Source of the DNA: a virus
Reading direction: 5' to 3' (one strand)
Virus record (IMG/VR): IMGVR_UViG_3300043331_000119
Location: 1-36,440 of that record
Length of the DNA: 36,440 nt
Positions 1-5,827 of this stretch are shown piece by piece. The translations under genes were made by a program, and so were the position numbers. How positions within the stretch are numbered: position 1 is the first letter of the stretch; every line of letters starts with the position of its first letter. Below the pieces are notes generated by a model, which was not told the origin of the DNA, searched no databases, and saw only the letters and a program-made list of their open reading frames with translations.

Positions 1-250
1 CGTGATGAAGATACGGCCGCAACTCCCCCACCATCGCCGCGTGGCGGGAATGAGTGTTATTCAGTAGAGTCACTAAGGTCTCCACGCCATTCTCAGATTC
101 ATTTCTCATGGTGCCGACGTGTAGATGTACCACCACGAAGCCGGTAGAGTCGTCTATCGAATCAGCGAATCCGTGTTCGTCGCGGTGAACGGCGAAAGGT
201 GGGACAAGTTCATGTCCAGCCACCGCCCGCGCGAGGTCTTGGGGAGTCAT
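1..250 (-). CDS. Hypothetical phage protein, N-terminal part of a gene crossing the window ends
   Basis: Unknown function. Reading leftward from ATG 250-248 the frame stays open to base 1. Joined to base 36440 it continues in frame and stops at TGA 36360-36358, giving 110 residues. The start directly follows the TAA of the upstream gene (TAAATG), as expected for coupled translation. Visible features are an acidic, polar first third, a short hydrophobic strand (FVVVHLHV, about residues 38-45), a helix-like stretch around residues 51-63 and an acidic end (APEEE). No signal peptide or membrane segment is seen. I do not recognise the family. The in-frame continuation is the best evidence that this is a real gene on a circular map. 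Confidence 0.6.
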   Translation of the reverse strand, partial: MTPQDLARAVAGHELVPPFAVHRDEHGFADSIDDSTGFVVVHLHVGTMRNESENGVETLVTLLNNTHSRHAAMVGELRPYLHH

Positions 251-559
251 TTACATGCTCCCATCTTCGCCAACTGCGAATTGAAATCCGACAACCTTGA
301 GATATGCGAACGCATAGCCTGTTCCGTAATCTGTGTGGTATGTGCCAAGTGAATGCCACGCCACAACTTCTCCTTCGGGAGCGCGCCAATCGAGGAGCCT
401 ATCGTCGTATCTATCGAAAATAACGGCGATGCTAGCCCGTAAACATCCTGATAGGGACGTTCTGTACATACTGGCTATGCAGAGTGCCTTGGCGTAGTGA
501 ATCCATATGCGCCGCAACCACGCTATGCGTTCCTTGCGCCAGAGTTCTTTCTCGATCAC
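251..559 (-). CDS. Hypothetical phage protein (102 aa)
   Basis: Not recognised. The chosen start is GTG 559-557, which overlaps the TGA of the upstream gene (GTGA), the coupling used throughout this block; an in-frame GTG at 568 is possible and sits next to a GGAGGA. The N-terminus is basic and tryptophan-rich (WRKERIAWLRRIW), followed by a cysteine-containing helix and a C-terminal half rich in aromatic residues (YHTDYGTGYAFAYL, about residues 74-87) that looks like beta strands. No membrane segment is convincing. It belongs to the early leftward run of small accessory genes. Confidence 0.6.
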   Translation of the reverse strand: MIEKELWRKERIAWLRRIWIHYAKALCIASMYRTSLSGCLRASIAVIFDRYDDRLLDWRAPEGEVVAWHSLGTYHTDYGTGYAFAYLKVVGFQFAVGEDGSM

Positions 560-975
560 GGCTTCCACTCCTCCACTTTCACGCCGAAGGCTCGCTCGAA
601 CTTAACAGCAGCGTCGTACCACTTGTAGTCTTCGTCATCCATCAAGCCGAGACGAATGCAAAGCTCGCCTTCTTCGTCTCGGTAGCACACGTCTCCCTGC
701 GGCCATTCGCCAGGATGAAACTCCCGCATCGCTTCCTTGAGGCGGGATTCGGCTTGCTCAGCGCGATACAGCCTTCTATTGGATTCTTGAGCTACTCTGA
801 CCATTAACTGTTCATTGTTGTCAGCTCGTTCGAGGGCGTCGGCGAGTTGGTCGCCCAGATCGATCATCGTCTCTATTGCTTCACGTTCGCTCGGGTGTGG
901 GATCATGGCGACGAGAAGCACCTTGGCCGCATTGACCCTCCCCCGCGCCTGCGCCGCTGTCAGCTTGGTGGTCAT
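556..975 (-). CDS. Hypothetical coiled-coil phage protein (139 aa)
   Basis: Unknown function. The start is ATG 975-973, which overlaps the stop of the small membrane-protein gene upstream (ACATGA); a longer open frame up to 1203 would bury that gene and is rejected. The N-terminal half is helical (KLTAAQARGRVNAAKVLL, then an acidic and Ala/Leu-rich helix with EQLMVRVAQESNRRLYRAEQ). The C-terminal half is acidic with aromatic residues (DDEDYKWYDAAVKFERAFGV). It looks soluble. The coupling to the membrane-protein gene suggests the two are made together. Confidence 0.65.
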   Translation of the reverse strand: MTTKLTAAQARGRVNAAKVLLVAMIPHPSEREAIETMIDLGDQLADALERADNNEQLMVRVAQESNRRLYRAEQAESRLKEAMREFHPGEWPQGDVCYRDEEGELCIRLGLMDDEDYKWYDAAVKFERAFGVKVEEWKP

Positions 976-1139
976 GTCTTGGTTTCCGCGCTTGCCAGCC
1001 CGAAGCCCAGGGCGGCGAGCAAGGCAAACGCTGCCGTTGACCACGCCCAGGACGCCCCGCCCACCGCTACCACGGTGAACCCTATTGTCGGCAGCAGCAG
1101 AGCGATGGACAGTGATTCGTACAGTTGTTCGCGTTTCAT
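972..1139 (-). CDS. Small membrane protein, two predicted TM helices (55 aa)
   Basis: Starts MKREQLYESL, has a first hydrophobic segment at about residues 11-28 (IALLLPTIGFTVVAVGG) and a second at about 33-50 (STAAFALLAALGFGLASA), then a short tail ending ETKT. The start ATG 1139-1137 is preceded by AAGGAG at ideal spacing. Its TGA overlaps the ATG of the next gene (ATGA). The KR pair at the N-terminus favours a cytoplasmic N-terminus with a helical hairpin. Function is unknown; small early inner-membrane proteins in phages are sometimes superinfection-exclusion factors, but nothing here proves that. Confidence 0.65.
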   Translation of the reverse strand: MKREQLYESLSIALLLPTIGFTVVAVGGASWAWSTAAFALLAALGFGLASAETKT

Positions 1140-1141
1140 AC

Positions 1142-1444
1142 TCACTCCTTCGGGAAGTTGCGGCGGTGTTCTTGGACGGCGGCGACGGCTTCAAACACTC
1201 CACCAGCAGGGCCGTAGCCCACGATGCCCTCTACTGCATCCACCACCCTCTCCGCGCTCTCTAGGCGGCGTTCGAGGCGATGGATATATAGCATCGCGTC
1301 ATCAGCGAAGATGGCTAACGGCCACTCAACTCCAGAAACATACCGTACCAATTTCACGGATGCGTGGCACGGAGGAAGCTCATCGGGATGGATACCGGCA
1401 TACGTCGCGCAATATCGACGCAATTCTTCATATCGCTTGTCCAT
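1142..1444 (-). CDS. Hypothetical phage protein (100 aa)
   Basis: Unknown function. Start ATG 1444-1442 overlaps the upstream TGA (TGATG); the frame also offers GTG one codon earlier. The N-terminus MDKRYEELRRYCATYAGI is helical. A central part with hydrophobic strands (ASVKLVRYVSGVEWPLAIFADDAM) is followed by a helix (LERRLESAERVVDAVEGIV). The C-terminus is charged (QEHRRNFPKE). It is soluble by appearance and translationally linked to both neighbours, with only a 2-nt gap to the membrane-protein gene downstream. Confidence 0.6.
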   Translation of the reverse strand: MDKRYEELRRYCATYAGIHPDELPPCHASVKLVRYVSGVEWPLAIFADDAMLYIHRLERRLESAERVVDAVEGIVGYGPAGGVFEAVAAVQEHRRNFPKE

Positions 1445-1731
1445 CACTTCTCCCCGATGCGCTCGCCCAGTTTGTCAATCGTGAAGCCCCATGCTTTAAG
1501 GGCCTTGGTAAGCCTCTCGTTCTCCTCCCGCAACCTCGCGCACTCGATGATGCGGTCTACGGATCGTTGGGCGCTGGCGATGATCCCATCGTAGATGCCG
1601 TCTACTTCATCTCGTGTAGCCTTGCGAGACTTGTACAGCGCCGCGCGCTGCCCTTGCCACATGCCAAGAATGCGCAATGCGGCTTCGTAATCCTCCCGCT
1701 CCTGGTCGGTCAGCTTGGGTAGGGTGGTCAT
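1444..1731 (-). CDS. Hypothetical helical phage protein (95 aa)
   Basis: Unknown function. ATG 1731-1729 overlaps the TGA of the receiver-domain gene (ATGA), which decides the start against a longer frame reaching 1815. The sequence starts MTTLPKLTDQEREDYEAAL and is almost entirely helical, with a likely coiled coil in the second half (AQRSVDRIIECARLREENERL, about residues 53-73). The end is charged (GERIGEK). The coiled coil suggests self-association or binding to a partner, which is inference only. Confidence 0.6.
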   Translation of the reverse strand: MTTLPKLTDQEREDYEAALRILGMWQGQRAALYKSRKATRDEVDGIYDGIIASAQRSVDRIIECARLREENERLTKALKAWGFTIDKLGERIGEK

Positions 1732-2042
1732 AGCGTGTTCTCCATCAAACCGGCGGCAACGAGCGTGGCGATGATTCGCTTCTGTCCTGCCGGATTCCAT
1801 GAATGGACGTGGCACTTCGGCGCTTTCCGTTTGCCCGTCTGCACAAGATCAACCAGCAGCGCCGCCAGCGTATTGCCTGTGCGCTCCGGGGTGGTGTAGC
1901 CATACGACACGTCGCCCAGATCATGGTCGAACGAAACCTCGTCCCAATCGCGCGATTGGAGAAGGTCAATCGCCTCGTCTACCGTTTTGGCCAACGTCCA
2001 GCCTTTGGGCGCGGGGCGAATGTCGTCAATGTAGAGCTTCAC
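1728..2042 (-). CDS. cREC-type receiver-domain protein (predicted cyclic-phosphate-processing REC family), 104 aa
   Basis: The sequence resembles the stand-alone receiver-like family called cREC or cyclic-phosphate processing receiver. It has an N-terminal strand ending in an acidic pair plus arginine (YIDDIRP, residues 4-10), a helix (KTVDEAIDLL), then SFDHDLG (37-43) and a distal HSWNPAG (80-86). This pattern differs from a two-component receiver, and there is no kinase or output domain nearby. The family is predicted, not proven, to act on cyclic phosphate termini of RNA or related substrates. Start is GTG 2042-2040, eight bases after GAGG and overlapping an upstream TGA (GTGA). Longer in-frame starts up to 2144 exist but would overlap the preceding gene. 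Confidence 0.6.
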   Translation of the reverse strand: MKLYIDDIRPAPKGWTLAKTVDEAIDLLQSRDWDEVSFDHDLGDVSYGYTTPERTGNTLAALLVDLVQTGKRKAPKCHVHSWNPAGQKRIIATLVAAGLMENTL

Positions 2043-2074
2043 TTCTTCCCCCTCGACCGTTGGAGGTCGGTCAT
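2039..2074 (-). CDS. Possible 11-codon linking ORF
   Basis: A very short frame, MTDLQRSRGKK, starts at ATG 2074-2072 inside the stop of the upstream gene (ATGA) and ends at TGA 2041-2039 inside the GTG start of the receiver-domain gene (GTGA). It fills exactly the gap between two coupled genes. It may be a basic micropeptide, or a passive bridge that lets ribosomes terminate and restart. Codon content is too short to judge. Confidence 0.25.
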   Translation of the reverse strand: MTDLQRSRGKK

Positions 2075-2247
2075 TTGCGCTGTGCCCTGTAGTTGGAATG
2101 AGGTTTTTCGCATTTTTTCGACCGTCTGCCGGCGTTGTAAGCATCTTCCAAGCAGCCCTGACACGGCTTCGGATGTTGACGGAACCACTCCATTCGCGCT
2201 TCGTACCGCTTCCACCACCGCTCGAACGCTGACTGGCGCTTAGGCAT
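2071..2247 (-). CDS. Small basic phage protein (58 aa)
   Basis: Start ATG 2247-2245 overlaps the stop of the upstream gene (TAATG). The sequence is strongly basic and tryptophan-rich at the N-terminus (FERWWKRYEARMEWFRQH, about residues 8-25), has a CxxC (PCQGCLEDAYNAGRR) and a third cysteine (KKCEK) before a basic end. Three cysteines could bind a metal with a histidine (H24 or H49), but the pattern is not a standard zinc finger. Function unknown. Confidence 0.55.
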   Translation of the reverse strand: MPKRQSAFERWWKRYEARMEWFRQHPKPCQGCLEDAYNAGRRSKKCEKPHSNYRAQRK

Positions 2248-2564
2248 TACCCCACCTGTTCGACGTAGATTGAGTTTGAAGCTTGCGGACGAACAGCCAC
2301 GCAATCGCGATGTGATCTCACGTCGAGTGCATTGTCATCGCGCAATCTCACGCCGAATTCAATGCCGCCGCGTTTGAATATGATATCTGACCCAGGAGGA
2401 AGCGGCTTGAGGTCGAGGCCATCGCGAATGAAAACATCCGTGTCGCCAGCGTGAGTCTTGACTAGCTGGGCGCTGACATAGCGAAGGTCTCTAGTCAAGC
2501 ATTGGATTTCCTGTTGCGCCCACTTGGGCAGCCTGTCGAACTGCTCTTGCTTGTATCTGCTCAT
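2247..2564 (-). CDS. Conserved-looking phage protein with N-terminal LPKWAQ motif (105 aa)
   Basis: The N-terminus MSRYKQEQFDRLPKWAQQEI resembles a widespread family of small phage proteins in which an RLPKWAQ-type segment precedes a helix (RDLRYVSAQL). The C-terminal half (SDIIFKRGGIEFGVRLRDDNALDV) looks like beta strands. Function is not known to me. Start ATG 2564-2562 has AGAGGTG at good spacing; the open frame continues upstream, but that part lies in the promoter. It is the first gene after the promoter at 2611-2583 and ends in a TAATG overlap with the next gene. Confidence 0.65.
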   Translation of the reverse strand: MSRYKQEQFDRLPKWAQQEIQCLTRDLRYVSAQLVKTHAGDTDVFIRDGLDLKPLPPGSDIIFKRGGIEFGVRLRDDNALDVRSHRDCVAVRPQASNSIYVEQVG

Positions 2565-2582
2565 GGCTTCACCTCTAGGACC

Positions 2583-2611
2583 AGTCTGGGCCATGCGATG
2601 GAGATTGTCAA
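2583..2611 (-). promoter_or_regulatory. Leftward sigma70-type promoter with operator-like motif over the -10
   Basis: Minus strand: TTGACA (2611-2606), 17-nt spacer, CAGACT (2588-2583). The first 11 bases (TTGACAATCTC) equal those of the promoter at 11748, and the -10 region lies in TGGCCCAGACTGGTCC, close to TGGCCCAAACTGGTCC there. Predicted start is near 2576, leaving a leader of about 12 nt with the AGAGGTG site. The -35 contains the TGA stop of the exonuclease gene. Confidence 0.6.
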
Positions 2612-3231
2612 GCTATGGCCCTGATCTTCGCTTCTAGGTCGGCAGCTTCGGTGTTGAACCGGCATATCTCGGACTCAAGGTTGCGAATATACGGCTCATC
2701 CCTGTATATGCGCTTCACGAACAGAGGGAGCTTGGGCCAGTACGAAACGAAGTCGCACCACTCGCGCTCGCAGACCATCAACTGGCCTTGGACCTGGGCC
2801 TTGTGTTCCCAAGGCATTTCCTTGGCCAGCAGGACTTCGATTTGCAGGTGGGGGAGCTTGCTCTTGATTTCCAGCGTGCCTTTCTCTCCCATGAGGCTGT
2901 CAGGCGACGCCCCGACGGGCGCGCCTGAAAACACGTTCCTGGCGAAGCCTACGCGCGTAGGATCGACGTTCCGCTCGAAGGCATAGCGGGTACGGGCGTC
3001 GTCCTCCATGAGCTTCCCGCGCTCCATATGGGCATTGGTGTAGGTCTCTGCGGGCTCTCCGGTGATTCGTTCGCCGACGATGCGAAGGAGGTACTTACGG
3101 CGTGTTTCCGACTCCCCGCCGCTCCGTCCTTTGGCGAGGATGGTTCCGAACTCAGAGGCCGTGACAATTCCGCACCGCAGGCGCTTCCACTCGTCCGAGC
3201 CTTGCTCTACGTCGAAGTATTCCACCGTCAT
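2608..3231 (-). CDS. YqaJ-type viral recombinase (5'-3' exonuclease, lambda Exo fold)
   Basis: Predicted exonuclease that resects double-stranded ends to give 3' single strands for annealing by the adjacent ERF protein. The PD-(D/E)xK core is visible: EQGSDEWKRLR near residues 9-19, an ERGK helix (70-73), GASPD with D111, then LEIKSK with E121 and K123, and a downstream helix with Q147 and Q149 (KAQVQGQLMV). The 207-residue length fits lambda Exo-like enzymes. The start ATG overlaps the ERF stop (ATGA), so the two-component recombination pair is translated together. The C-terminal 30 residues form a helix rich in charge. Substrate polarity is inferred from the family. Confidence 0.85.
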   Translation of the reverse strand: MTVEYFDVEQGSDEWKRLRCGIVTASEFGTILAKGRSGGESETRRKYLLRIVGERITGEPAETYTNAHMERGKLMEDDARTRYAFERNVDPTRVGFARNVFSGAPVGASPDSLMGEKGTLEIKSKLPHLQIEVLLAKEMPWEHKAQVQGQLMVCEREWCDFVSYWPKLPLFVKRIYRDEPYIRNLESEICRFNTEAADLEAKIRAIA

Positions 3232-3953
3232 GCGTGATCTGCCCGGTTCTGTTCCAGCCGCTTCATGGCGTAGCCGTATTCGCTGGCGGGAATCTTGGCG
3301 ATATTGTCAACCTTGTAGTAGCCGAGCATTCGACGTTCTGCGCCCTCTGGGCATTCGTCCAGAAGTGCCCGCATATCGGCCTGTTGCTTCTCCGAGAGCG
3401 TTTCGACCTTAGAGCCCGCGCTGTTCCCATCGTCGTCGTCCTCGCCGACCGCGACGTTGAAAATCAGCTTGAGCAAGTAGCGCATGCCGTATGACATGGC
3501 GGAACCTACCGCGTGCGTCTTGGTCATCACGTCGCCGCCCTTCGCGCCCTTGCCGTCCGCACAGATAACCGCGCGGTAGCTTTCGGTATGCCCCTCCTTG
3601 TGGGCGAGCTTGGCCAGCACCTCGACGTGATCCGCCGGGGCGTTCGTTCCGGTATCGAAGCTCAGGGAAAAGCCGTGCTTCGTGTAGATCGGCCGCAATG
3701 CTTTATCGAGCGCCGCGTAGCTGGCATACTTGCTCTTGGTCTGAGTGTTGTTTGAGTCGGTCGCCACGACACCAATCTCTGACTGGCATTCGTTGAAGGC
3801 TGTGTTGAAAGCGACCTTGGCGCGGTCGGCCTGAACCTGTCGGGCCATGTTCATCAGCCGTTCCATCTTGTCAACGTCTACGTTCGGATCGGCGGCGGCC
3901 TTCTCAATGACAGACAGCAGCGCCGACGGCTCAACCTTCGCAATGGCGTTCAT
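3228..3953 (-). CDS. erf: ERF-family single-strand annealing protein
   Basis: Predicted single-strand DNA annealing protein of the ERF superfamily, the P22 Erf type, which anneals homologous strands for recombination and genome circularisation. Family features: a helical N-terminus, then KYASYAALDKALRPIYTKHGFSL (about residues 75-97), and KTHAVGSAMSYGMRYLL (about 144-160), followed by an acidic patch (GEDDDDG) that ends the core. The C-terminal third is a separate helical part (about 185-241). 241 residues is close to P22 Erf. ATG 3953-3951 follows GAGG at seven bases. It is paired with the exonuclease by an ATGA overlap and preceded by a small membrane-protein gene whose stop touches its ribosome-binding site. 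Confidence 0.85.
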   Translation of the reverse strand: MNAIAKVEPSALLSVIEKAAADPNVDVDKMERLMNMARQVQADRAKVAFNTAFNECQSEIGVVATDSNNTQTKSKYASYAALDKALRPIYTKHGFSLSFDTGTNAPADHVEVLAKLAHKEGHTESYRAVICADGKGAKGGDVMTKTHAVGSAMSYGMRYLLKLIFNVAVGEDDDDGNSAGSKVETLSEKQQADMRALLDECPEGAERRMLGYYKVDNIAKIPASEYGYAMKRLEQNRADHA

Positions 3954-3962
3954 CGTGAATCC

Positions 3963-4085
3963 TCAGTTAGAAGCGTGTACTTTAGCGGCCTGTTGGCTCA
4001 CCCGATGATCCCGCCATTCCAGATGCGCGCCGATCAGGAAGATAGCGACGATCAGGTACAGGCAGGTGCGGGGCTTGAGCTTCAT
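3963..4085 (-). CDS. Small single-pass membrane protein (40 aa)
   Basis: MKLKPRTCLYLIVAIFLIGAH carries a basic N-terminus and one hydrophobic helix (residues 8-21), followed by a polar, basic tail (EWRDHRVSQQAAKVHASN). Start ATG 4085-4083 overlaps the upstream TGA (ATGA), and its own TGA lies in the GAGG used by the ERF gene. The segment could also be an uncleaved signal anchor with a periplasmic tail. It is too short for a family assignment. Confidence 0.55.
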   Translation of the reverse strand: MKLKPRTCLYLIVAIFLIGAHLEWRDHRVSQQAAKVHASN

Positions 4086-4441
4086 AGGTTCTTCTCAATC
4101 CACTTGATAACAGGGGCGAAAGTTTTTGGAGAGCCCTTTTGTCCATTAGCATCGCCATCGTTCAGTGCGGCCAAGGTGCGTTGAATATTGGGAGACAAGC
4201 CGAGGAATTCAGCCGGACCATCGCCTGATTCATGCTGTGCTTTGATGGGCCACTGGTCATTTGCTTGATATGGAGTCTTTGTGATTTCGCACAAAACCCC
4301 CAAGCAACAAAAGCGGTCGATCTGGGCGACCTTGTTGTGATACGTTATTTCGCCCGCTCGCACACACAGGCGAGTTGTTGCCTTCCCATACTGGCCCGAC
4401 TTGAGCGCCTTGAGCCACTTGGCTTTGAGTTTCTTGTCCAT
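4082..4441 (-). CDS. Conserved phage protein with FCCLGVLCE motif (119 aa)
   Basis: Resembles a common phage family that begins DxKLKAKWLKALKSGxYxQ and contains the motif DRFCCLGVLCE, here at about residues 43-53. The three cysteines could bind a metal or stabilise the fold. The C-terminal half (FLGLSPNIQRTLAALND, then KTFAPVIKWIEKNL) is helical and reads like a domain that senses or binds a partner. No biochemical role is established as far as I know. The start ATG 4441-4439 overlaps the upstream TGA (TGATG). Confidence 0.7.
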   Translation of the reverse strand: MDKKLKAKWLKALKSGQYGKATTRLCVRAGEITYHNKVAQIDRFCCLGVLCEITKTPYQANDQWPIKAQHESGDGPAEFLGLSPNIQRTLAALNDGDANGQKGSPKTFAPVIKWIEKNL

Positions 4442-4614
4442 CACTTGTGCCTCGCGTCGAGTGCTTTAGCCAGTTGATTCAGAACGCTAGCGAGGATCGG
4501 ATTCATTTGCGTAATCGTCAGCAGCCTTGACCATTCTCTGGCGCGTTCTGCCGTCAAATCCTCATGCGCCTTATAGGTCTTGAGGCTTTTGAGATAATCC
4601 GTCCGTTCGCTCAC
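4441..4614 (-). CDS. Small helical phage protein (57 aa)
   Basis: Starts at GTG 4614-4612, overlapping the upstream TGA (GTGA) and following GGAGAAGCT. The sequence is helical and basic at the start (SERTDYLKSLKTYKAHEDL), then ERAREWSRLLTI and a C-terminal amphipathic helix (ILASVLNQLAKALDARHK). No membrane segment. Unknown function; the gene is supported by tight packing on both sides (GTGA and TGATG). Confidence 0.55.
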   Translation of the reverse strand: MSERTDYLKSLKTYKAHEDLTAERAREWSRLLTITQMNPILASVLNQLAKALDARHK

Positions 4615-4781
4615 AGCTTCTCCATCGGCGGCTGCCAGTTTTGCTTGGGAGGATCGAGCCGGTTAGCGGCTTCCCGGATAGCCGAGCGGAACAGCGGCAG
4701 TTCGCTCGCGGCAGTGCGCAGGACACCGGCCAATTCCTTGCCGTTGCACTTGCCGTAGTTGTTGTATAGGCGCGTGTGCAT
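4611..4781 (-). CDS. Small phage protein (56 aa)
   Basis: MHTRLYNNYGKCNGKELAGV begins after a clear AAGGAGTAGCT ribosome-binding site; ATG 4781-4779. A polar N-terminus with one cysteine is followed by a helix (LAGVLRTAASELPLFRSAIREAANRL, about residues 17-42) and a proline-rich end. It ends in TGA 4613-4611 inside the next GTG. Function unknown. Confidence 0.6.
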   Translation of the reverse strand: MHTRLYNNYGKCNGKELAGVLRTAASELPLFRSAIREAANRLDPPKQNWQPPMEKL

Positions 4782-4783
4782 AG

Positions 4784-5047
4784 CTACTCCTTGCCGCCCG
4801 ATGAGGCTTGTGGGACCAGGGGGGTGGTTTCACTTCGATTTGCCCCACCGGGCGGCGAGTGGATAAGCCCTAGGTAGTGGTTGGTGAGACGAATAGCCCG
4901 GCGCTCGTAGTGAGCGTAGCGCGCCCAACTTGCAGCCGCCGCCTCGAATTGACGGCGCTCACGCATCCGCGCGCACACCGCAAGGAAGTTGTCGCCTTCC
5001 TCTTTGCAGCGATGGATGAGCTTAACGAGGCGGTCGGTGTAGGTCAT
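4784..5047 (-). CDS. Hypothetical helical phage protein (87 aa)
   Basis: Start ATG 5047-5045 overlaps the stop of the Ala-rich gene (ATGA), so the longer frame to 5086 is rejected. MTYTDRLVKLIHRCKEEGDN is followed by a helix with arginines and aromatics (RERRQFEAAAASWARYAHYERRAIRL) and a flexible Gly/Ser/Pro-rich tail (HSPPGGANRSETTPLVPQASSGG). The last 30 residues look disordered. Function unknown. It lies second in the leftward early transcript. Confidence 0.6.
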   Translation of the reverse strand: MTYTDRLVKLIHRCKEEGDNFLAVCARMRERRQFEAAAASWARYAHYERRAIRLTNHYLGLIHSPPGGANRSETTPLVPQASSGGKE

Positions 5048-5733
5048 GCGATGGCCCGCAGAAACGCGCGCTCTAGACGCTTCCATTCCTTTTTTCTAGC
5101 GTCGGCGGCGTAGGCGGCGGCGTCGGCGGCGGCGTCGGCGGCGTATGCGGCGGCGTCGGCGGCGGCGGCGTCGGCGGCGGCGTCGGCGGCGGCGTCGGCG
5201 GCGGCGTAGGCGTCGGCGGCGGCGTCGGCGGCGGCGTCGGCGGCGTCGGCGGCGTAGGCGGCGGCGGCGGCGGCGAGCGTCAGCGCGAGCAGCGCGAGGG
5301 CGGCGGCGTCGGCGGCGTAGGCGGCGTCGGCGGCGGCGTCGGCGGCGTATGCGGCGGCGTCGGCGGCGGCGGCGTCGGCGGCGGCGGCGGCGGCGGCGGC
5401 GGCGTCTCGGTATTCTTCCGGCGTCACCTTCTGCCCGCGCGCCTCCTTGGCGAGCAATGCGCGAACGCGCGTAATCGAATCATGCTCGCCTTTGCGGCGC
5501 TTCACACAGGCGAGCAAAAATCGCACAAGAACGGCGCGCTTTGCCTTCGATTCCTTGACTGCGCGGAGCGCCCACAGCGCATCGCGCAATCCGTTGGACT
5601 TCACGATGTGCGCCAGCGATAGCCGGCGATCCATCGCGGCGCGTTGCTTCGGCGTCAACGACGCGAGCAGCTTATCCCAGCCCGACGAACATGGGCCGTG
5701 TTTACGTATTGCGTTGAGCGTCGTGTAGAGCAT
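5044..5733 (-). CDS. Ala-rich repeat protein, phage 'putative immunity protein'-like family (229 aa)
   Basis: First gene of the leftward operon. ATG 5733-5731 follows AGGAGG at four bases and the promoter by about 16 nt; a longer frame to 5784 would start inside the promoter. The N-terminal 75 residues (LNAIRKHGPCSSGWDKLL and NGLRDALWALRAV) match the head of a family in phages and prophages that databases sometimes label 'putative immunity protein', without experiment. From about residue 110 to 215 it is a low-complexity Ala/Asp/Tyr array with units such as AADAAAYAADAAAD, likely one long helix with regularly placed Asp and Tyr. A basic tail follows (ARKKEWKRLERAFLRAIA). Toxin immunity is not supported by a toxin nearby. 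Confidence 0.6.
   Translation of the reverse strand: MLYTTLNAIRKHGPCSSGWDKLLASLTPKQRAAMDRRLSLAHIVKSNGLRDALWALRAVKESKAKRAVLVRFLLACVKRRKGEHDSITRVRALLAKEARGQKVTPEEYRDAAAAAAAAADAAAADAAAYAADAAADAAYAADAAALALLALTLAAAAAAYAADAADAAADAAADAYAAADAAADAAADAAAADAAAYAADAAADAAAYAADARKKEWKRLERAFLRAIA
5100..5404 (-). repeat. Low-complexity GCC/GAC codon repeat
   Basis: About 300 bp built of imperfect GGCGGCGTC and GGCGTAGGC units (plus strand), encoding Ala, Asp and Tyr in the gene above. The units are multiples of three, so gain or loss would keep frame. The same DNA read on the plus strand gives a meaningless poly-Arg frame. Assembly across it may be unreliable. Confidence 0.85.
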
Positions 5734-5755
5734 GGCCCCTCCTGAGTTGCCACCA

Positions 5756-5784
5756 ACTCTAGTCCCAGCTTGGTCCCATGTCAA
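5756..5784 (-). promoter_or_regulatory. Leftward early promoter (PL-like)
   Basis: Minus strand: TTGACA (5784-5779), 17-nt spacer, TAGAGT (5761-5756), predicted start near 5749 and a short leader with AGGAGG before ATG 5733. The spacer contains GACCAAGCTGGGAC, related to the motif at the other early promoters. It drives the Ala-rich gene and, by tight coupling, the genes down to base 1. Confidence 0.6.
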
Positions 5785-5801
5785 TCTCTATGTGCTATGA
5801 T

Positions 5802-5823
5802 TTACGTATGCCAGCATATGTAA
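5802..5823. promoter_or_regulatory. Dyad-symmetric operator candidate between the divergent promoters
   Basis: TTACGTATGC, two bases (CA), GCATATGTAA: 10-bp arms with one mismatch. It lies midway between the leftward -35 (5784) and the rightward -35 (5828), a natural site for a dimeric repressor. An extended -10 (TGCTATGAT, 5793-5801, rightward) abuts it and could be a weak further promoter. Binding protein is not known; the regulator at 5863 is the obvious candidate. Confidence 0.5.
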
Positions 5824-5827
5824 CGAC

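Noticed and set aside
556-1203. Long version (215 residues) of the 556-975 gene
   Set aside because: The extension would bury the 55-residue membrane-protein gene, which has a perfect AAGGAG and an ATGA overlap.
847-1722. 291-residue plus-strand frame
   Set aside because: Opposes four tightly coupled minus-strand genes and has no Shine-Dalgarno or recognisable composition.
5100-5404. CRISPR-like array
   Set aside because: The units are short, contiguous, in frame and lack unique spacers. No CRISPR array was seen elsewhere either.
5145-5474. Plus-strand frame of about 109 residues, nearly all arginine
   Set aside because: It is the reverse of the Ala codon repeat; no ribosome-binding site and no plausible protein.
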